DNA of 64,000 bases from Brachynemurus nebulosus (GCA_035578155.1 JAPWDM010000009.1:5430001-5494000), one strand, 5' to 3'. Positions 23,557 through 34,409 are shown, numbered from the stretch's first letter. The notes: generated by a model not told the origin, from the letters alone. Translations and numbers: made by a program.

Positions 23557-23970
23557 ATGAATTTATATTCGAAATTTTCCATTATTGTTTTTCATTTATA
23601 TTACATTTTAATTTTAATAAACGCATTAACTGATAAAGAACTGATGCAGCAATGTGAAAGACCTAATCATCAAAGCTATGTTCAAGAATGTTTAAAACGT
23701 GTATTTACTGAAGGTAAAAATTTTCAATTAAAAAAAAAAAAATTAACAAATCTTTAAAATTTATTTGTACTTTTTACAGAATGTTCGAAACGACTGAACG
23801 AAATTTTTCGACCATGCGATAATTTGTGCGAACCAAAATGCGAAAATTTTACAAAACGGCCACCCGTTTGTAAATTTTTATGCCGATCACCAGCCTCATG
23901 TAATTGTACGCCAGGTACCTATAGAAATAGTCAAACAGGAATTTGTGTCCCTCCAAAAGATTGTCCTTAA
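23557..23970 (+). CDS. Secreted TIL-domain cysteine-rich protein (gene B)
   Basis: Predicted secreted protein of 115 residues in two exons: 23557-23713 (52 codons plus one base) and 23780-23970. The 66-bp intron has donor GAAG|GTAAAA and acceptor TTTTTACAG|AATG, phase 1. An N-terminal hydrophobic stretch (about residues 6-23) is the signal peptide. Exon 2 is a complete ten-cysteine TIL domain: CSKRLNEIFRPC, DNLC, EPKC, a nine-residue spacer, C-KFL-C, RSPASCNC and the closing VPPKDCP. The spacing is standard for the family, whose members are mostly serine-protease inhibitors; KFL between cysteines 5 and 6 lies near the usual reactive loop. Exon 1 carries two additional cysteines (Cys33, Cys45), making twelve, so an extra disulfide before the domain is possible. 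The intron position and phase match gene A, which is divergently transcribed about 1.3 kb away; the two are likely paralogues. Reading through the intron gives a shorter frame without the domain, so splicing is required. Confidence 0.88.
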
Positions 23971-23984
23971 AATTTTATTTATTT

Positions 23985-23990
23985 AATAAA
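23985..23990 (+). promoter_or_regulatory. Poly(A) signal of TIL gene B
   Basis: AATAAA 15 nt after the TAA stop. The next coding exon (Nup88-like) begins about 155 bp further on. Confidence 0.6.
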
Positions 23991-24144
23991 TCATTTCAAA
24001 TTTTTAAATATTCATGTACGTTCTTTTATCCTGACACAGTTGGTAATACAGTTTGCTACTACAACTACATGGCTATATTCATGTTGTTGTAACTGTCAAA
24101 ACAAAACAATTTGTGATCAAAAGTATCCATTTATTGTGGTGAAA

Positions 24145-24354
24145 ATGGAAAATCGTTTGGATATTTTACATTTAAATGAACATAAAATAGCCGAGGTGAT
24201 TAAAAAATCATTACCAAAAGATGTGAAAAGTTCGAAAAACATTTTAACCGTACAAGATGATGTTTTATTTGTGTGGAATAGTGTCGATTGTTGTGTATTG
24301 ACATTAAATTTACGATATTTACGAAACCAATCGAGTGAACAGACAAATTATCAG
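24145..24354 (+). CDS. First coding exon of a Nup88-like nucleoporin
   Basis: Seventy codons from ATG (context AAAATGG, with A at -3 and G at +4) to a phase-0 donor CAG|GTTTGA. Nup88 (Drosophila members only, mbo) is a scaffold nucleoporin on the cytoplasmic face of the pore that binds Nup214 and Nup98 and affects CRM1-dependent export; its N-terminal half is a beta-propeller. The match is by recognition: an acidic N-terminal segment, SLPKDVK, then NILTVQDDVLFVWNSVDCCV and LTLNLR, parallel to the start of insect and vertebrate Nup88 (a '..N.V....LF.W......L...LR' pattern), followed by NYQ. The in-frame sequence upstream (24040-24144) is cysteine-rich and looks like 5' UTR. No later exon was recognised. 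Either the first intron exceeds 39 kb, or short exons were missed, or this is an isolated fragment. An in-frame stop follows directly after the donor. Confidence 0.65.
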
Positions 24355-25247
24355 GTTTGAATTGAAAATTTATTTATTTTTTTGTATTAATTTTTCGATT
24401 TGAAGCAATATTTTATTGTATTTTACATGCGGTGCTCATAAACATAACCTAACCTCTGGCGTACATAAAATCAATAATTTAACGCAGTGTCAATTATAAC
24501 TTGAAAAATTATAATATAAAAAAAAATTTTGAAAAGTAGTTTTAATAAAAATTCACATTTTCGTAAAGATTTGTTTGAATTTGATACAAAATTTAAATTA
24601 TTTTTAACTCTGTTTTCCAGTGGCGGCATGTTTATTCTTGTATTTTATAAACTGATTATGTATTTTCATTGGTATTGCGCGGGAATATTGAAAACATCAA
24701 AATGTAATTATTGTTAAAAATTTATGAAACTTTGGAAACTGAAAATTTGATTCTATTTCTCGATTTACTTTCTAAAATCCTTTAAAAAATTTTCGTACAA
24801 TTCGGTATCAATTTTGACGGTATAAACCAAACCTCAAATAAAATTTTGGATCATTTTTCCACTAAAAATATTCTCAAATTCGGACTCTTACATTAATATA
24901 ATTTTTTTTTCGTTAATTAAGCTTAATGTCCCTATTTGATTAGTCGAATTAAAGTAATTTTGATGTGAAACTTCGAGTTTTGCTATCAAAATTCTAAAAT
25001 TCCTCTTAAAAATATATAATTCACTCGATGAAAGTCATTTTTTTAGCGATCCTAGATAAATAATTTTCACAAAAATGAAAGAAGCGACTTCAAAAACCTA
25101 TAATTCATTTCCAATTTCACCATTCTATCATTTTATTGACAATTTTAAAACACTGAAAAAATTTAGTAAACTTGGTCATTAAATTAAAAAAAATTCTTAT
25201 TTTTCGAATTGGGCTTTATAAAAGTGATTTAAGAAATATGACTCCTG
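24355..25247 (+). other. Presumed start of the Nup88-like intron; no exon seen
   Basis: AT-rich sequence. One acceptor-like TTTTCCAG at 24613-24620 is followed by a frame that closes after nine codons, so it does not continue the Nup88-like reading frame. Confidence 0.35.
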
Positions 25248-25249
25248 TA

Positions 25250-25438
25250 CAGGGTCGGATCTAGTTTTTAAATTAAAGGGGGGGATAAATACTTCAAATT
25301 TTTTTTTTAAATATAAAATCTATTGAAACATCTACATTTGCAGTAAAATTAAAGCAGTTATTGAGAAATCACGACAAAATTTTTAAGGGGAAGTGTCACG
25401 ATCCCCATCGCGCTCACCCCCTGTAATATCCGGCCCTG
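25250..25438. mobile_element. Short MITE with CAGGG(T/C)CGGAT ends
   Basis: Starts CAGGGTCGGATCTAG and ends with the inverted CAGGGCCGGATATT. It is flanked by TA on both sides (25248-25249, 25439-25440); the 8-bp flanks do not match, so hAT membership is not supported even though the ends look hAT-like. The interior has G-rich and C-rich blocks. Confidence 0.55.
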
Positions 25439-25440
25439 TA

Positions 25441-26377
25441 TAATAGTAATATTATACCGAACAATATTCTCTATTATCGCATCTATTTTGTATTTGAATA
25501 TGATAAATAACTATAGTATAAAACGGTATCTATTTGACTTGAAAATAAAATTTTATAAATATTTTTATAAATAAATATTTCTGCTCTGTGATGGAATATA
25601 AAGACTTCGTTCGGTGGTAGTTGATATTATTTAACTATAAGTTTTTGTAAATAGTCCCCGAGACACATAAGATAGCGACAAACGATGAACAAGTATAGGT
25701 ATTGGGGTGGATTCAAACATCGACACATGTCACATCATAACAAGCGAAAATATTCTGCTATTTGTTTTTTCTTTTTCTTTTTTTTTGTTTTATTATTGAC
25801 GGTACAGTCGATTTTCCTTAATGCGAACACTGAACGTACGTATAAATATATTTGTCACAGCATTCTGCATAACCTAGCGAATTTTCCGGGACTTTGAGTG
25901 AAGTAACCTGATGTCACATAGAACTGACAGATGTCTTCTGTATGTTTCATTTTTAAACAATATATAACATAGCCTATAAATACCTATAAATTTCTTTATA
26001 TTTAAAGACATAGAATATATTTATCGTTTCAATACAGTATTACTTTCGAAAGAGGAAAAGACAAAGCATATAAATTTATGTAATTACAGTGCAAGGTTAA
26101 GCTACCAAAGTGCTACACAAGGTTAAGCTACGCAGATTAAATTAACGCAACTTCGATTTTCATATTATAAATCGTATATATCTAGTTTTATTTTTCTTTT
26201 TGTGTTTTCGCTATAAAAAATCTTGATTGTACATTATTTTTGATATAGTGTATTTATTGTACAATATATCGTACACTGGTAAAGTACGTCCAGATTTAAA
26301 TGAGATGATTTTCCAAGTGTAGGTACTATCAAGTGTGCTGTGTTCAATACAAAACAATACGTTTTATACTGGGTGAT
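25441..26377. other. No supportable gene; fragment of family F end
   Basis: CAGCATTCTGCATAACCTAG at 25858 is the inverse of the family F end motif. GGTTAAGCTAC is directly repeated at 26095 and 26121. Nothing else is recognised. Confidence 0.35.
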
Positions 26378-27314
26378 TTAAGGTAGTAGTCTGGTAACTC
26401 TCGCTGTTTTTCATGCCTATTTTTAGAAAGAATAAAGTTTTGAATTTTTAAAACAGTATATCACCGATAATGGAAACATCGGTGATTTGGAAATTTTTTC
26501 AGAGGAACAAATTAGTCAACATCGCCTTTGGAAAGTTTCATCAAAAATGTCAAGTACATAAATATTAAATCCATGTGCAATAGACCATGACGCATGATTG
26601 TATCAAAAGAAACAAATAAATATACCGATAATAGTAGTGACAAACAACAAGAGACCTCAAAGCGTGGGAATGTAGATTTTAATTATTGTACATAGAATGT
26701 TTACCTATATGTATTCTATTCTGTGGCGGTTTTTACCGTACGTAAAATGTAAACAAAATTATATCAAAGCAAATTGATAAAACGACAAATAAAAAAATAT
26801 TTTCTGAGATAAATAATTTCTAATTCTTCACTTTTTTTCTTTTATTAATATTTAAAAAACATAATTTTAATTCAAAGCATAATTTTACAATATTTCTGAA
26901 TCGCCCCTGGTCAAAAAGCATCACTTTTGTCAAGCACCACTTTTGGAGACTACTTTTTCTTGACAAAACTGGTGCTCTACTGTGTATGTTTTAATTTACA
27001 TCTTAAGGTAACAAAAAAAAATTTTCTTGAATAAATTAAATTTTGTTTTATTATTATTATTATCACTTGAAGTTGGCGCCTTAAAAAAAAGCACGTGGAT
27101 GGCGTGGCTGATTTTGACTCTTGGGGACATTTGAAATCGAAAATTCTTAATTATTTTTAATCTATAGATATGTCATTCTAGTCTAAACTAGAATTATCAA
27201 ATTTTATCGAAAAATAACAAAATGGCGGACTTCGAAAGAAATTACTTTTTTTTCTCAAAAGATTGCCCCTAAAAATAGGCATGAAAACATGAAAAACAGC
27301 GCGAATTACCTTAA
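26378..27314. mobile_element. TTAA-bounded foldback element, 937 bp
   Basis: Left TTAAGGTAGTAG... and right ...TTACCTTAA are inverted, and both arms contain CGCTGTTTTTCATG and ATGCCTATTTTTAG. The right arm is slightly longer in the middle. TTAA at both extremes suggests a piggyBac-type target. No transposase was recognised. Confidence 0.55.
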
Positions 27315-28100
27315 AAGTTGCTTTTAGTCGTGATAGGAAAAATTGCTAGTACGCGGCCAGTCTTAATGGAACCGTTATCAATGAAATGCGTAACATTTTT
27401 AGACAAAATAGTGTTTGTTGTAAGCAATAAAATAATTTTTTTTTTTACAAAAGGTTTTTATCAGTAGTTACGCCCTCTAAAAAATGCCATCATGATTCAT
27501 TTAATTCCGGTCATACTATACCACCGTAATATACTTACTATATAATTCTGAATACACAATATATATTGTATGATATGGTATAAATTTAATGTGACTGACT
27601 GACTCTGACTCTGATGGTGGCAAGTTATACTTTTGCATATGAAACTGACAAATAGAATCAAATATATATTGTTGTTCCCATTGGAAACATTTTTTTCCAA
27701 TGTTTTTGTCAAATGATACAGCCATACCGGAGTTGTTTACATGCATTATTTATTTTCACCTATTTGACACTATATAGATAGTGTGTGATAGTAGGTGTAG
27801 GAGAGACCTCTAGTGGTGCCCTAGTATAAGTTGTAGTTGATGTTCATTTTTTGTTTTGTTTTGATAACGTTCAATATCAGATATTGATGTGAAATTATTT
27901 AAAATAATAAAAAAATATGCCATTCCCCTGGTAGGTACTTAATAGTAAAGTATTGAACCAATTCATAGTAAACGTAATAGAGTGCAAATATTCGTGTGTA
28001 GTTTAAACACATCTCAATTTTTCTTTATGCACTGTTATTACGATATAGAAACTTAATAAGTAACTATAAAAAACTTAGTAACTTGTGACTTTTTGTAAAA
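27315..28100. other. No supportable gene
   Basis: Two overlapping minus-strand open frames (27497-27746) contain no recognisable motif. Confidence 0.35.
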
Positions 28101-28150
28101 GTAAAAAACTTGCTAAGAGCGAGTCGGACTCGCACAATCAGGGTTCTCTA
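28101..28150. repeat. Short copy of a widespread insect repeat phrase
   Basis: GAGCGAGTCGGACTCGCAC followed by CAGGGTTC resembles a phrase common in insect interspersed repeats (CGAGTCGGACTCGCGCAC...GGGTTCCGT). It lies directly beside the Penelope-like remnant. Confidence 0.4.
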
Positions 28151-28175
28151 TATAGATAGAATAATATAGTCATAA

Positions 28176-28217
28176 GTTTAACTAGTTTCCACCGTTTAAA
28201 CGGTCATCCTCAGAAAC
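28176..28217 (-). ncRNA. Type I hammerhead ribozyme motif (minimal, Penelope type)
   Basis: In order on the minus strand: helix I strand GUUU, conserved core CUGAGGA (fits CUGANGA), a helix II hairpin with ACCG and CGGU around UUUAAA, then GAAA, a self-complementary minimal helix III ACUAGU, cleavage triplet GUU (fits NUH), and the second helix I strand AAAC, which pairs fully with GUUU. All invariant core positions are present. Very short helix III is a known property of the hammerheads in Penelope-like elements, which are thought to cut best as dimers. Helix I is only 4 bp here, so activity is not assured. Confidence 0.7.
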
Positions 28218-28735
28218 AACAGACCCAAATCATCAATCAAAAATCATAACATTTTAGAGAAAAATCCAAAAATTATCAAAAATGAATTTGTAGGGGGTTT
28301 AAAAATATTAGAATCAAAGTATAACAACATAGTTACGAGAACTAAGTGGTAAGAGGAAATGTTAAATAAAATTAAAATTAAATTAAATTAAAAACTTTAA
28401 AATTTTTAGGAGGTTTGAAAACAAAGATTATTAAAAACCACGCCCAAACATCAGACAAAGAAAATTTTGCAAAACACCAAAAGTAACGAATTTTCAGAAG
28501 ACATTTTAAATAAAAATGAGAAAAATCGTTAACTAATAAAAGAAACGTTAAATTTAGAAAAGCCAATGACAAAATCACCGCTTGAGTATCAAATATAACA
28601 AAGTAACACAAAAAATTGTAATAAAACCAGCATTATTGAAAATTAGTAAAACAGTATGCAATTACGAAAACAGTATAATTAAATAAGCAACAGACTATTG
28701 AAATGATGAACCTAGAATAAAACTAATGACGAAAC

Positions 28736-29008
28736 TCAAAACCACTTACGCATGAGTTGAACAATACGCAATGACGTATTGAAATCGTATAGTTGTGATG
28801 TTTCGTTTAAGATAGGGTCGTCCAAAATGACGTCTTGTGCTATTCTAAGACATTTCAGATGACTCATCAGGTTACCTTTTGTACAAATGTGGACAGTCTC
28901 AAAGTTAGATTCTAGATTGAAATCGTGATCTAAATCAATAATATGCTGGGCTATGGCAGAATGATTCCTGGTGTTAGCTGATTGTATTGCTGAAAGATGT
29001 TCTGATTT
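28736..29008 (-). pseudogene. Penelope-like element ORF, C-terminal fragment
   Basis: An open frame of 90 codons ending at a TGA, without an ATG at its start. It includes NTRNHSAIAQHIIDLDHDF, a spacer, ETVHICTKGNLMSHLKCLRI, and LRIVQLMRKWF before the stop. The 'SA.AQH....H.F' phrase, followed by a basic/hydrophobic helix and E/K-rich turns, is what I recognise as the end of the GIY-YIG endonuclease region and C-terminus of Penelope-like proteins. Upstream of 29008 the frame closes and no reverse-transcriptase motifs are found, so this is a 5'-truncated copy. The frame has stayed open for its whole length, which suggests a fairly young insertion. Its ribozyme-bearing 3' region follows at 28176-28217. 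Confidence 0.75.
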
Positions 29009-30244
29009 GTTAAATTAATTTGGTTAAAAATTGACTTATATTTATACTGATCGATTTTTGCAGATAAAGAAAAAATTTTTTAATAGCATCAGCGGATCGA
29101 TTTTTTAAACGTAATTGAAAATTTCTGTGCAATAAAAAAAAGTAAATGCAGGCAAGCATATAAGTTAGGTAACAAGGAAGTCATATATTTCGCAAAAGTC
29201 TTGTCGTAGCTCCCGAAAGTCTGTTATTGTTTAAGTTAATCAAAGAAAAGTTGCAATAAATTTTGACTGAAAATAAATCGGAATTATCAGTAAATGATAT
29301 AAATATTTCCAAACAATAAGATGATCTGCCCCTCTGACTAAATGTTTCCTACACTCCTATAGTTGTTTGAGTTTCCAACTTGTTTATTATATTATCCCTA
29401 GCATTTAATTTACAAATAGTTACATCTGTTGAGGTCAATAGGGACACAAAACCGACATATTAACCCGTTTTAAAAAAAGTTAGACATTTTTTTTGGACTA
29501 ATACCTTCACAGTTTCGACTTGATTCGAATGATATCTTCACCAAGACGTATTTTTGTGAGTTAATCCCTCAAGTTTTGAGTAGTTATCTAAAATAAAAAA
29601 AATTTGATTCCCTCCAGTTGTGGTTTTATTGAAATATAACGTTTTGTACAATTATATATCAACAAGAAGTGTATCTAGTTGCTTAGTGTATTTCCTTTTG
29701 AACTGTTCCGACTTCCGCCGGAGATGTGTTAACGGCGTGCTATACATACTATCGTCAACATAGACATGGAAGAGAAGATATGTATACATATAGTACTTAC
29801 TCAATTCACTATAGATATAAGATAATATACATTGAAAACATTTCTTATTATTTAGAAGAACCAGATATGGATCTGTTGTTATATATGTATTGTGAAAATG
29901 AGAGTAAATGCCTAGTTAATGACGGAACATTATGTTTAATGAAATTTTCATAATTAATTTTCCACCTTTTAATTATTAATTACAATTCAATTATAGATTG
30001 TTTATGAATTAGAGCTTCACGAGAATAGTATATTTTGTTACAACGGATGTAAATTCCATGGAACGTGTAGATTAAGTACATGAGAAATACAAATTCTTAT
30101 GTTAAATATACTATTTTTTAAGATGACTTAAGATATCCTCGAGTATTACTCGATTCCATCATCAAAGAGAATGTTGATTTCTGATTTTTTTTATTAGTAA
30201 ATTCCGTTTAACTGTGTGAAATTGAAATGGATGTAAATTTTTAA
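29009..30244. other. No supportable gene
   Basis: AT-rich. The open frame at 29726-29953 has no recognisable motif. Confidence 0.35.
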
Positions 30245-30437
30245 ATAAAAATGTAAATTCCTTTCAAAAATTAGGATTCTATCTTCCCTCATTGACCAGT
30301 CCTTTCTCGGAGAAATTTAAAGCATCTCCAAAATCTGAGACGGGAGGAATACCGATTGAAACCATCTTTGCTCAACCAGGGGTTCGAACTCGGGACGATC
30401 ACGGTCTAAGGTTATCTTGTTAACCGCTGAGCCATAT
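30245..30437 (-). mobile_element. tRNA-derived SINE
   Basis: On the minus strand an A box TGGCTCAGCGG (30434-30424) and a B box GAGTTCGAACC (30391-30381) are spaced as in an RNA polymerase III promoter. A body of about 130 bp follows and ends in an A/T-rich tail near 30245. The cloverleaf is not complete enough to be a working tRNA. Confidence 0.65.
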
Positions 30438-31351
30438 AAAAAAAGAAAATTTGGGGGGGGCAGGTCTACCCACACTGTCAATTTCCTCTTGGGGAAGTCT
30501 CCCCTTGAAGACTAGAGACTACTATAAATAAATAATTCTTTTTTCATTTCAGAAGCTCCTTCCCCTAAACCCCGACAAGGGCTTTTCCCCTTGCGCCATA
30601 CTGCGGCGGGGGAGAGCTTCGCGCCCTGTATTTCGTGGGGGACTCCACCCCTCATTAAACAAATGATAGCGTCATTTATTCTCGAGATATGTGAGACAGT
30701 AGATATTTCACAAAAAGTTTCTCATTATAAAAAAACAAATTCTTAATCCGAATTTGTTGAAAACTTTATTCGGTTTTTATTTTTTAATTACGCATCTAAT
30801 GTTGTTGATATGCATCTAATGAAGTTGATATTATCATTTGTTCTCGACATATTATGCGAGACGAAAGAAAAATTCACGAACGAACGAACAAACGAAATAA
30901 CGCACACACAAACATCACGCTAAAAACGATGGATTCGAATTCTATAGTGGCCTTGAAACGTGAAGATATGTCCAAATTACTGATTCGTAACATCGGACCC
31001 ATTACACTAACTTCCAATAGGAAGCTAAATAAGATAAGAGCCACTTTAGTAATAAGATAAAATACGTACCCGAAATCCAACTTAATAAAGACAAATATCA
31101 CTAAAATTCGAAAAATAAAAAAAAAAACCGCCACCATTTACATGACAAAATACCTGTACAAAACTAACCATATATTATAGTCTAGCGTTCGCTACCAACA
31201 TTACAATTTGTATAAAACGAACAAAAAGTCATATTATTATACAATAATACATAATAATAATAATATTAGTTGAAAGCAGAAGGGAATAAAATAACTAAAA
31301 GTTGGTATTATGATTACAACACTCATCACAAAAACATTTGCTGATGTTACT

Positions 31352-31354
<3 letters not shown>
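30438..31354. other. No supportable gene; GC-rich patch 30540-30655
   Basis: 30455-30655 has G-run and C-run blocks (GGGGAAGTCTCCCC, CCCCGACAAGGG, GCTTCGCGCCC) that look like a dispersed repeat rather than a gene. No paired ends were found. The frames at 30854-31137 overlap on opposite strands and look spurious. Confidence 0.35.

Positions 31355-31429
<75 letters not shown>
31355..31429. repeat. (TA)n microsatellite, about 75 bp
   Basis: Pure TA tract. Unlike the other four, I could not place it in or beside a recognisable element. Confidence 0.95.
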
Positions 31430-31432
<3 letters not shown>

Positions 31433-32554
31433 TACCGAATGCTGCTGTCGGAGCCTAAGTACAACTATACGATTACTAACAACTACTAGTATGGTTAGTG
31501 GTAGGGGAAGGAAGGTAGTGGGGGGTAGAACATGTCGTCAACATACAGACGCTGATGGCAGAGGTGTACCTAAGTATGTATGTATATTGTATAGGTAGAT
31601 GGCGATGTTTTCGTTTGGTGTCATAATATTTTAATTTAAGAGTATATGTTAATATTAATACCAACATTAGAAACGTTAATAACTATATATTTATTACACG
31701 TAGGTACATACATACATATATGTGTAAGAGACCGAAAGCAACTCTATCTGTCTGTACTTACTGGTATAGAGTTAGGCAGTGTAGAGAGTAGTCAAGTCAC
31801 CCCGTGAGTTATAATTGTTATTTATATGAATAAGTTTTGTGTTATGTGTGTTCAGTTTTGGTTGTATGAGGAGAGAAATCCAAAAACCTAGAAGCGTTTA
31901 TATCTCATCCATATACAGAGCAGTATTATTCTATTTGTATAAACTGTATGGTAAGTAATGGTTCAAGTTTGTTGTGTAGGTTGAAGTACTGCCAACCAAA
32001 CAAACGAAAAGGTGGTAGGTATAGGTACCAACATCATACGGAGAAGATATACACGTATACAATTATATAAATAATTTACCATAGAGATTGGCTAATTTGT
32101 AGACTAGAGGGTTTTTTGTAAGAGACCACGCTCTGCTACCAAGTACATGTACCATCGTCTGTTTAATCATACAAATATACTTTTTTATTTTTGAAACATA
32201 ATTTGAAATTAATAAATAAAATTAGAAGGTTGTACTCATATTTTGAGGAAAAATAAAAGCGTAAAATTGATAGAAAATGGGCTTGGGAATTTAGAAATTT
32301 TGTTGGTAGAAATAAAAAGTTCATTGCCAAATTAGTTAAATACCGTCAGTTGATTTAATATCCATCATTTCTGTAATGATCAATTCAAAAGAAAAATTTT
32401 CAGTTGATGTCTGTAAGTACAATTTCTTTTTTAAATCGAAAAGGCTTTATTATATAAATGTGTGATTTGAGATTGATTGTAGGTTTTCGAAATCAATTTT
32501 TTGTAAAACTAAAAATATAGGATCAACATAGAAATTGAGCTTCTCGGGAGAAGA
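31430..32554. other. No supportable gene
   Basis: 31430-31600 is slightly GC-richer, and tracts such as GTACATACATACATATATG occur near 31705. No coding signal. Confidence 0.35.
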
Positions 32555-33117
32555 TAGAGATGATCGATATTCATCGATGGTAGAAAAACATCGATGTTTA
32601 GCGGGAAAACATCGATGTAAAAACATCGATGTTATGTCCTCGATAACATCGACACATCGATGTTATGAGAATAATATCGAAACATCGATATTACTCTAAC
32701 CTATCCAGTATTTATAAAGTCCTGTCACTGATTTAAAACAAGATCCATTACTTTTATTGCAAGTTCGAGGATCCACTTATCCAAACTTGAAAAAAATTGC
32801 CATTAAATATTTGTGTTGCACAGCATCTTCAACAGCTTCAGAGAGACTTTTTTCAAAAGCTGGGCAGCATTTGTATCACCAAAGGAACAGATTAAAAGGG
32901 AAACTTCTAACAAAGTTACTTTTTTGCAAAGTGTACCAAATAAATACTGGCAATGTTAATTTTTAATAAATAAAATAATACATTATAATGGGTGTTTATT
33001 TTGCTACAGAAACATCGATGTTTTCGAACATCGATGTTTTTCTTTCGATATATATCGTATATCGATACTCTTGATTCGATATCAACATCGATGTTTTTTT
33101 AATATCGATCATCCGTA
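32555..33117 (+). mobile_element. hAT element, internally deleted, CATCGATG repeats
   Basis: The ends are TAGAGATGATCGATATT and, inverted, TACGGATGATCGATATT (15 of 17). Flanks GGAGAAGA (32547-32554) and GAAGAGGA (33118-33125) agree at 6 of 8 positions, as expected of an aged 8-bp duplication. The palindromic motif AACATCGATGTT and close variants recur about ten times, clustered inside both ends, the arrangement expected of transposase-binding sites. It retains only the transposase C-terminus. Confidence 0.82.
32757..32966 (+). pseudogene. hAT transposase C-terminal dimerisation fragment
   Basis: Seventy codons to a TAA stop. The block YPNLKKIAIKYLCCTASSTA followed by SERLFSKAGQHLYHQRNRLK and LLTKLLF is the classical hATC dimerisation motif of ZBED-type hAT transposases (P....A..YL...ASS..SER.FS.AG......RN.L......LLF). 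The rest of the transposase is absent from the 563-bp element. The transposase type differs from that at 13573-13884, so two hAT lineages have left coding remnants in this window. Confidence 0.88.
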
Positions 33118-34407
33118 GAAGAGGATAATTTGATACAAATTGGCCAAAAAGTGTTTCAATAGTAACAAAGAAAATTTTAGCATTCCAGAACTTAGTACTC
33201 ATTTATAGCTTAATTCTTTGACTATCTTACGAAATGGAAACTATGAAAAAATATTCATCATTTTCTAAACAAGTTTATAATATTATAACTGACATCATTC
33301 GCAGCAGAACTGAGGGTACGGAACTAATTAAGGTACCATTTTAAAGCTAAAGAATTACTAGACATCAGAAAAAGGAATTGCTAATATATAACTCCAGTAA
33401 ATTTTACTATCATGAGTTATCAGGGATTATTATATAATTTATTAGAACGAATTGTAATTTTCGTAATGATAAAGTAGTTGATTCGATCAGTTGACCACTT
33501 GTTAGAACTGGCATTCCTCTTCCTTAGTTTATAACTTCTAACAAGTTTTTTTTTTTTAAATATGCCAAAAAAAATAACTGTACCCCTCTAGTTGTTCCCA
33601 CTCAACATCGATTGTATACAAAAGAAGGCTTAGAAAGGACATATTTAACAGAACGTAATGTCTTTTTCGAGTCATCATCTATTTACAAGAAGGACGTGAT
33701 GCTTTTTGATATGTACGAGTAGTGCCTACTCGCTTTGTGCTCGCTTTTATTTGTACTGTATTGTGCGTTATATTATTATGCTGGTTGTCTGTTTTTCGGT
33801 GGTCGGGCTGGCACTGGAACTTAAAATATAAGAAGAAGAACTACAAAACTGCCTCGTTCCCGTTTTTATAATAACCACTACGCTACTATTTTCTACAATT
33901 TACTACCATAACCAGGCAACACAAACGGTACGCACAAGCGAAGGAAATATAAATATTATTCATAATTAATATATTCACGGAACTTGTGAGAATTTATGAT
34001 TGTAGTAAAATTTTATAAAATACACTTTGGCTTAACTCACCTCGACTCACGACCACGACCCGCAACACCAACACCAACACCGCCAACATAGTGAGTTAAG
34101 ATATTTGTTGTATTAATAAATTCATCTTGCCCCCCACCACCACAACCACCACTTGGAAACTACGCAAAAACAGTAATAAACAAATAAAATATTTTGTTTT
34201 GTGTAAGACGTAGTGGTCTTCATACGTGAATGTAAGTGTAAACAAAATAAAAAGACTATAAAATTAAATCGACTTTTTTTAAGGTCTTGAAAACTACTTA
34301 TATGGCGTTATGTTGATTCGGGAAGTAAAAATAGTAAACATATTGAAGCTTGTAGGTAAAGGCGAACAACAATTCGGTTATATCGTTAGTTTAATTTGAC
34401 CACAGTA
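33118..34407. other. No supportable gene; GC-richer patch 33780-34150
   Basis: 33780-34150 contains ACCAACACCAACACC and CCACCACCACAACC tracts and could be regulatory or untranslated sequence. No coding frame is supported. Confidence 0.35.
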
Positions 34408-34409
34408 TA

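Larger units (their letters stand above)
28151..29008 (-). mobile_element. Penelope-like retroelement, 3' remnant
   Basis: Joins the C-terminal coding fragment (28736-29008) and a hammerhead ribozyme motif (28176-28217) on the same strand, about 520 nt downstream of the stop. Penelope-like elements carry such ribozymes in their terminal repeats, so both parts support one assignment. The reverse-transcriptase core is absent. The AT-rich stretch between shows no other feature. Confidence 0.8.

Noticed and set aside
24529..24717. Possible second exon of the Nup88-like gene after TTTTCCAG
   Set aside because: The phase-0 continuation stops after nine codons and does not resemble Nup88.
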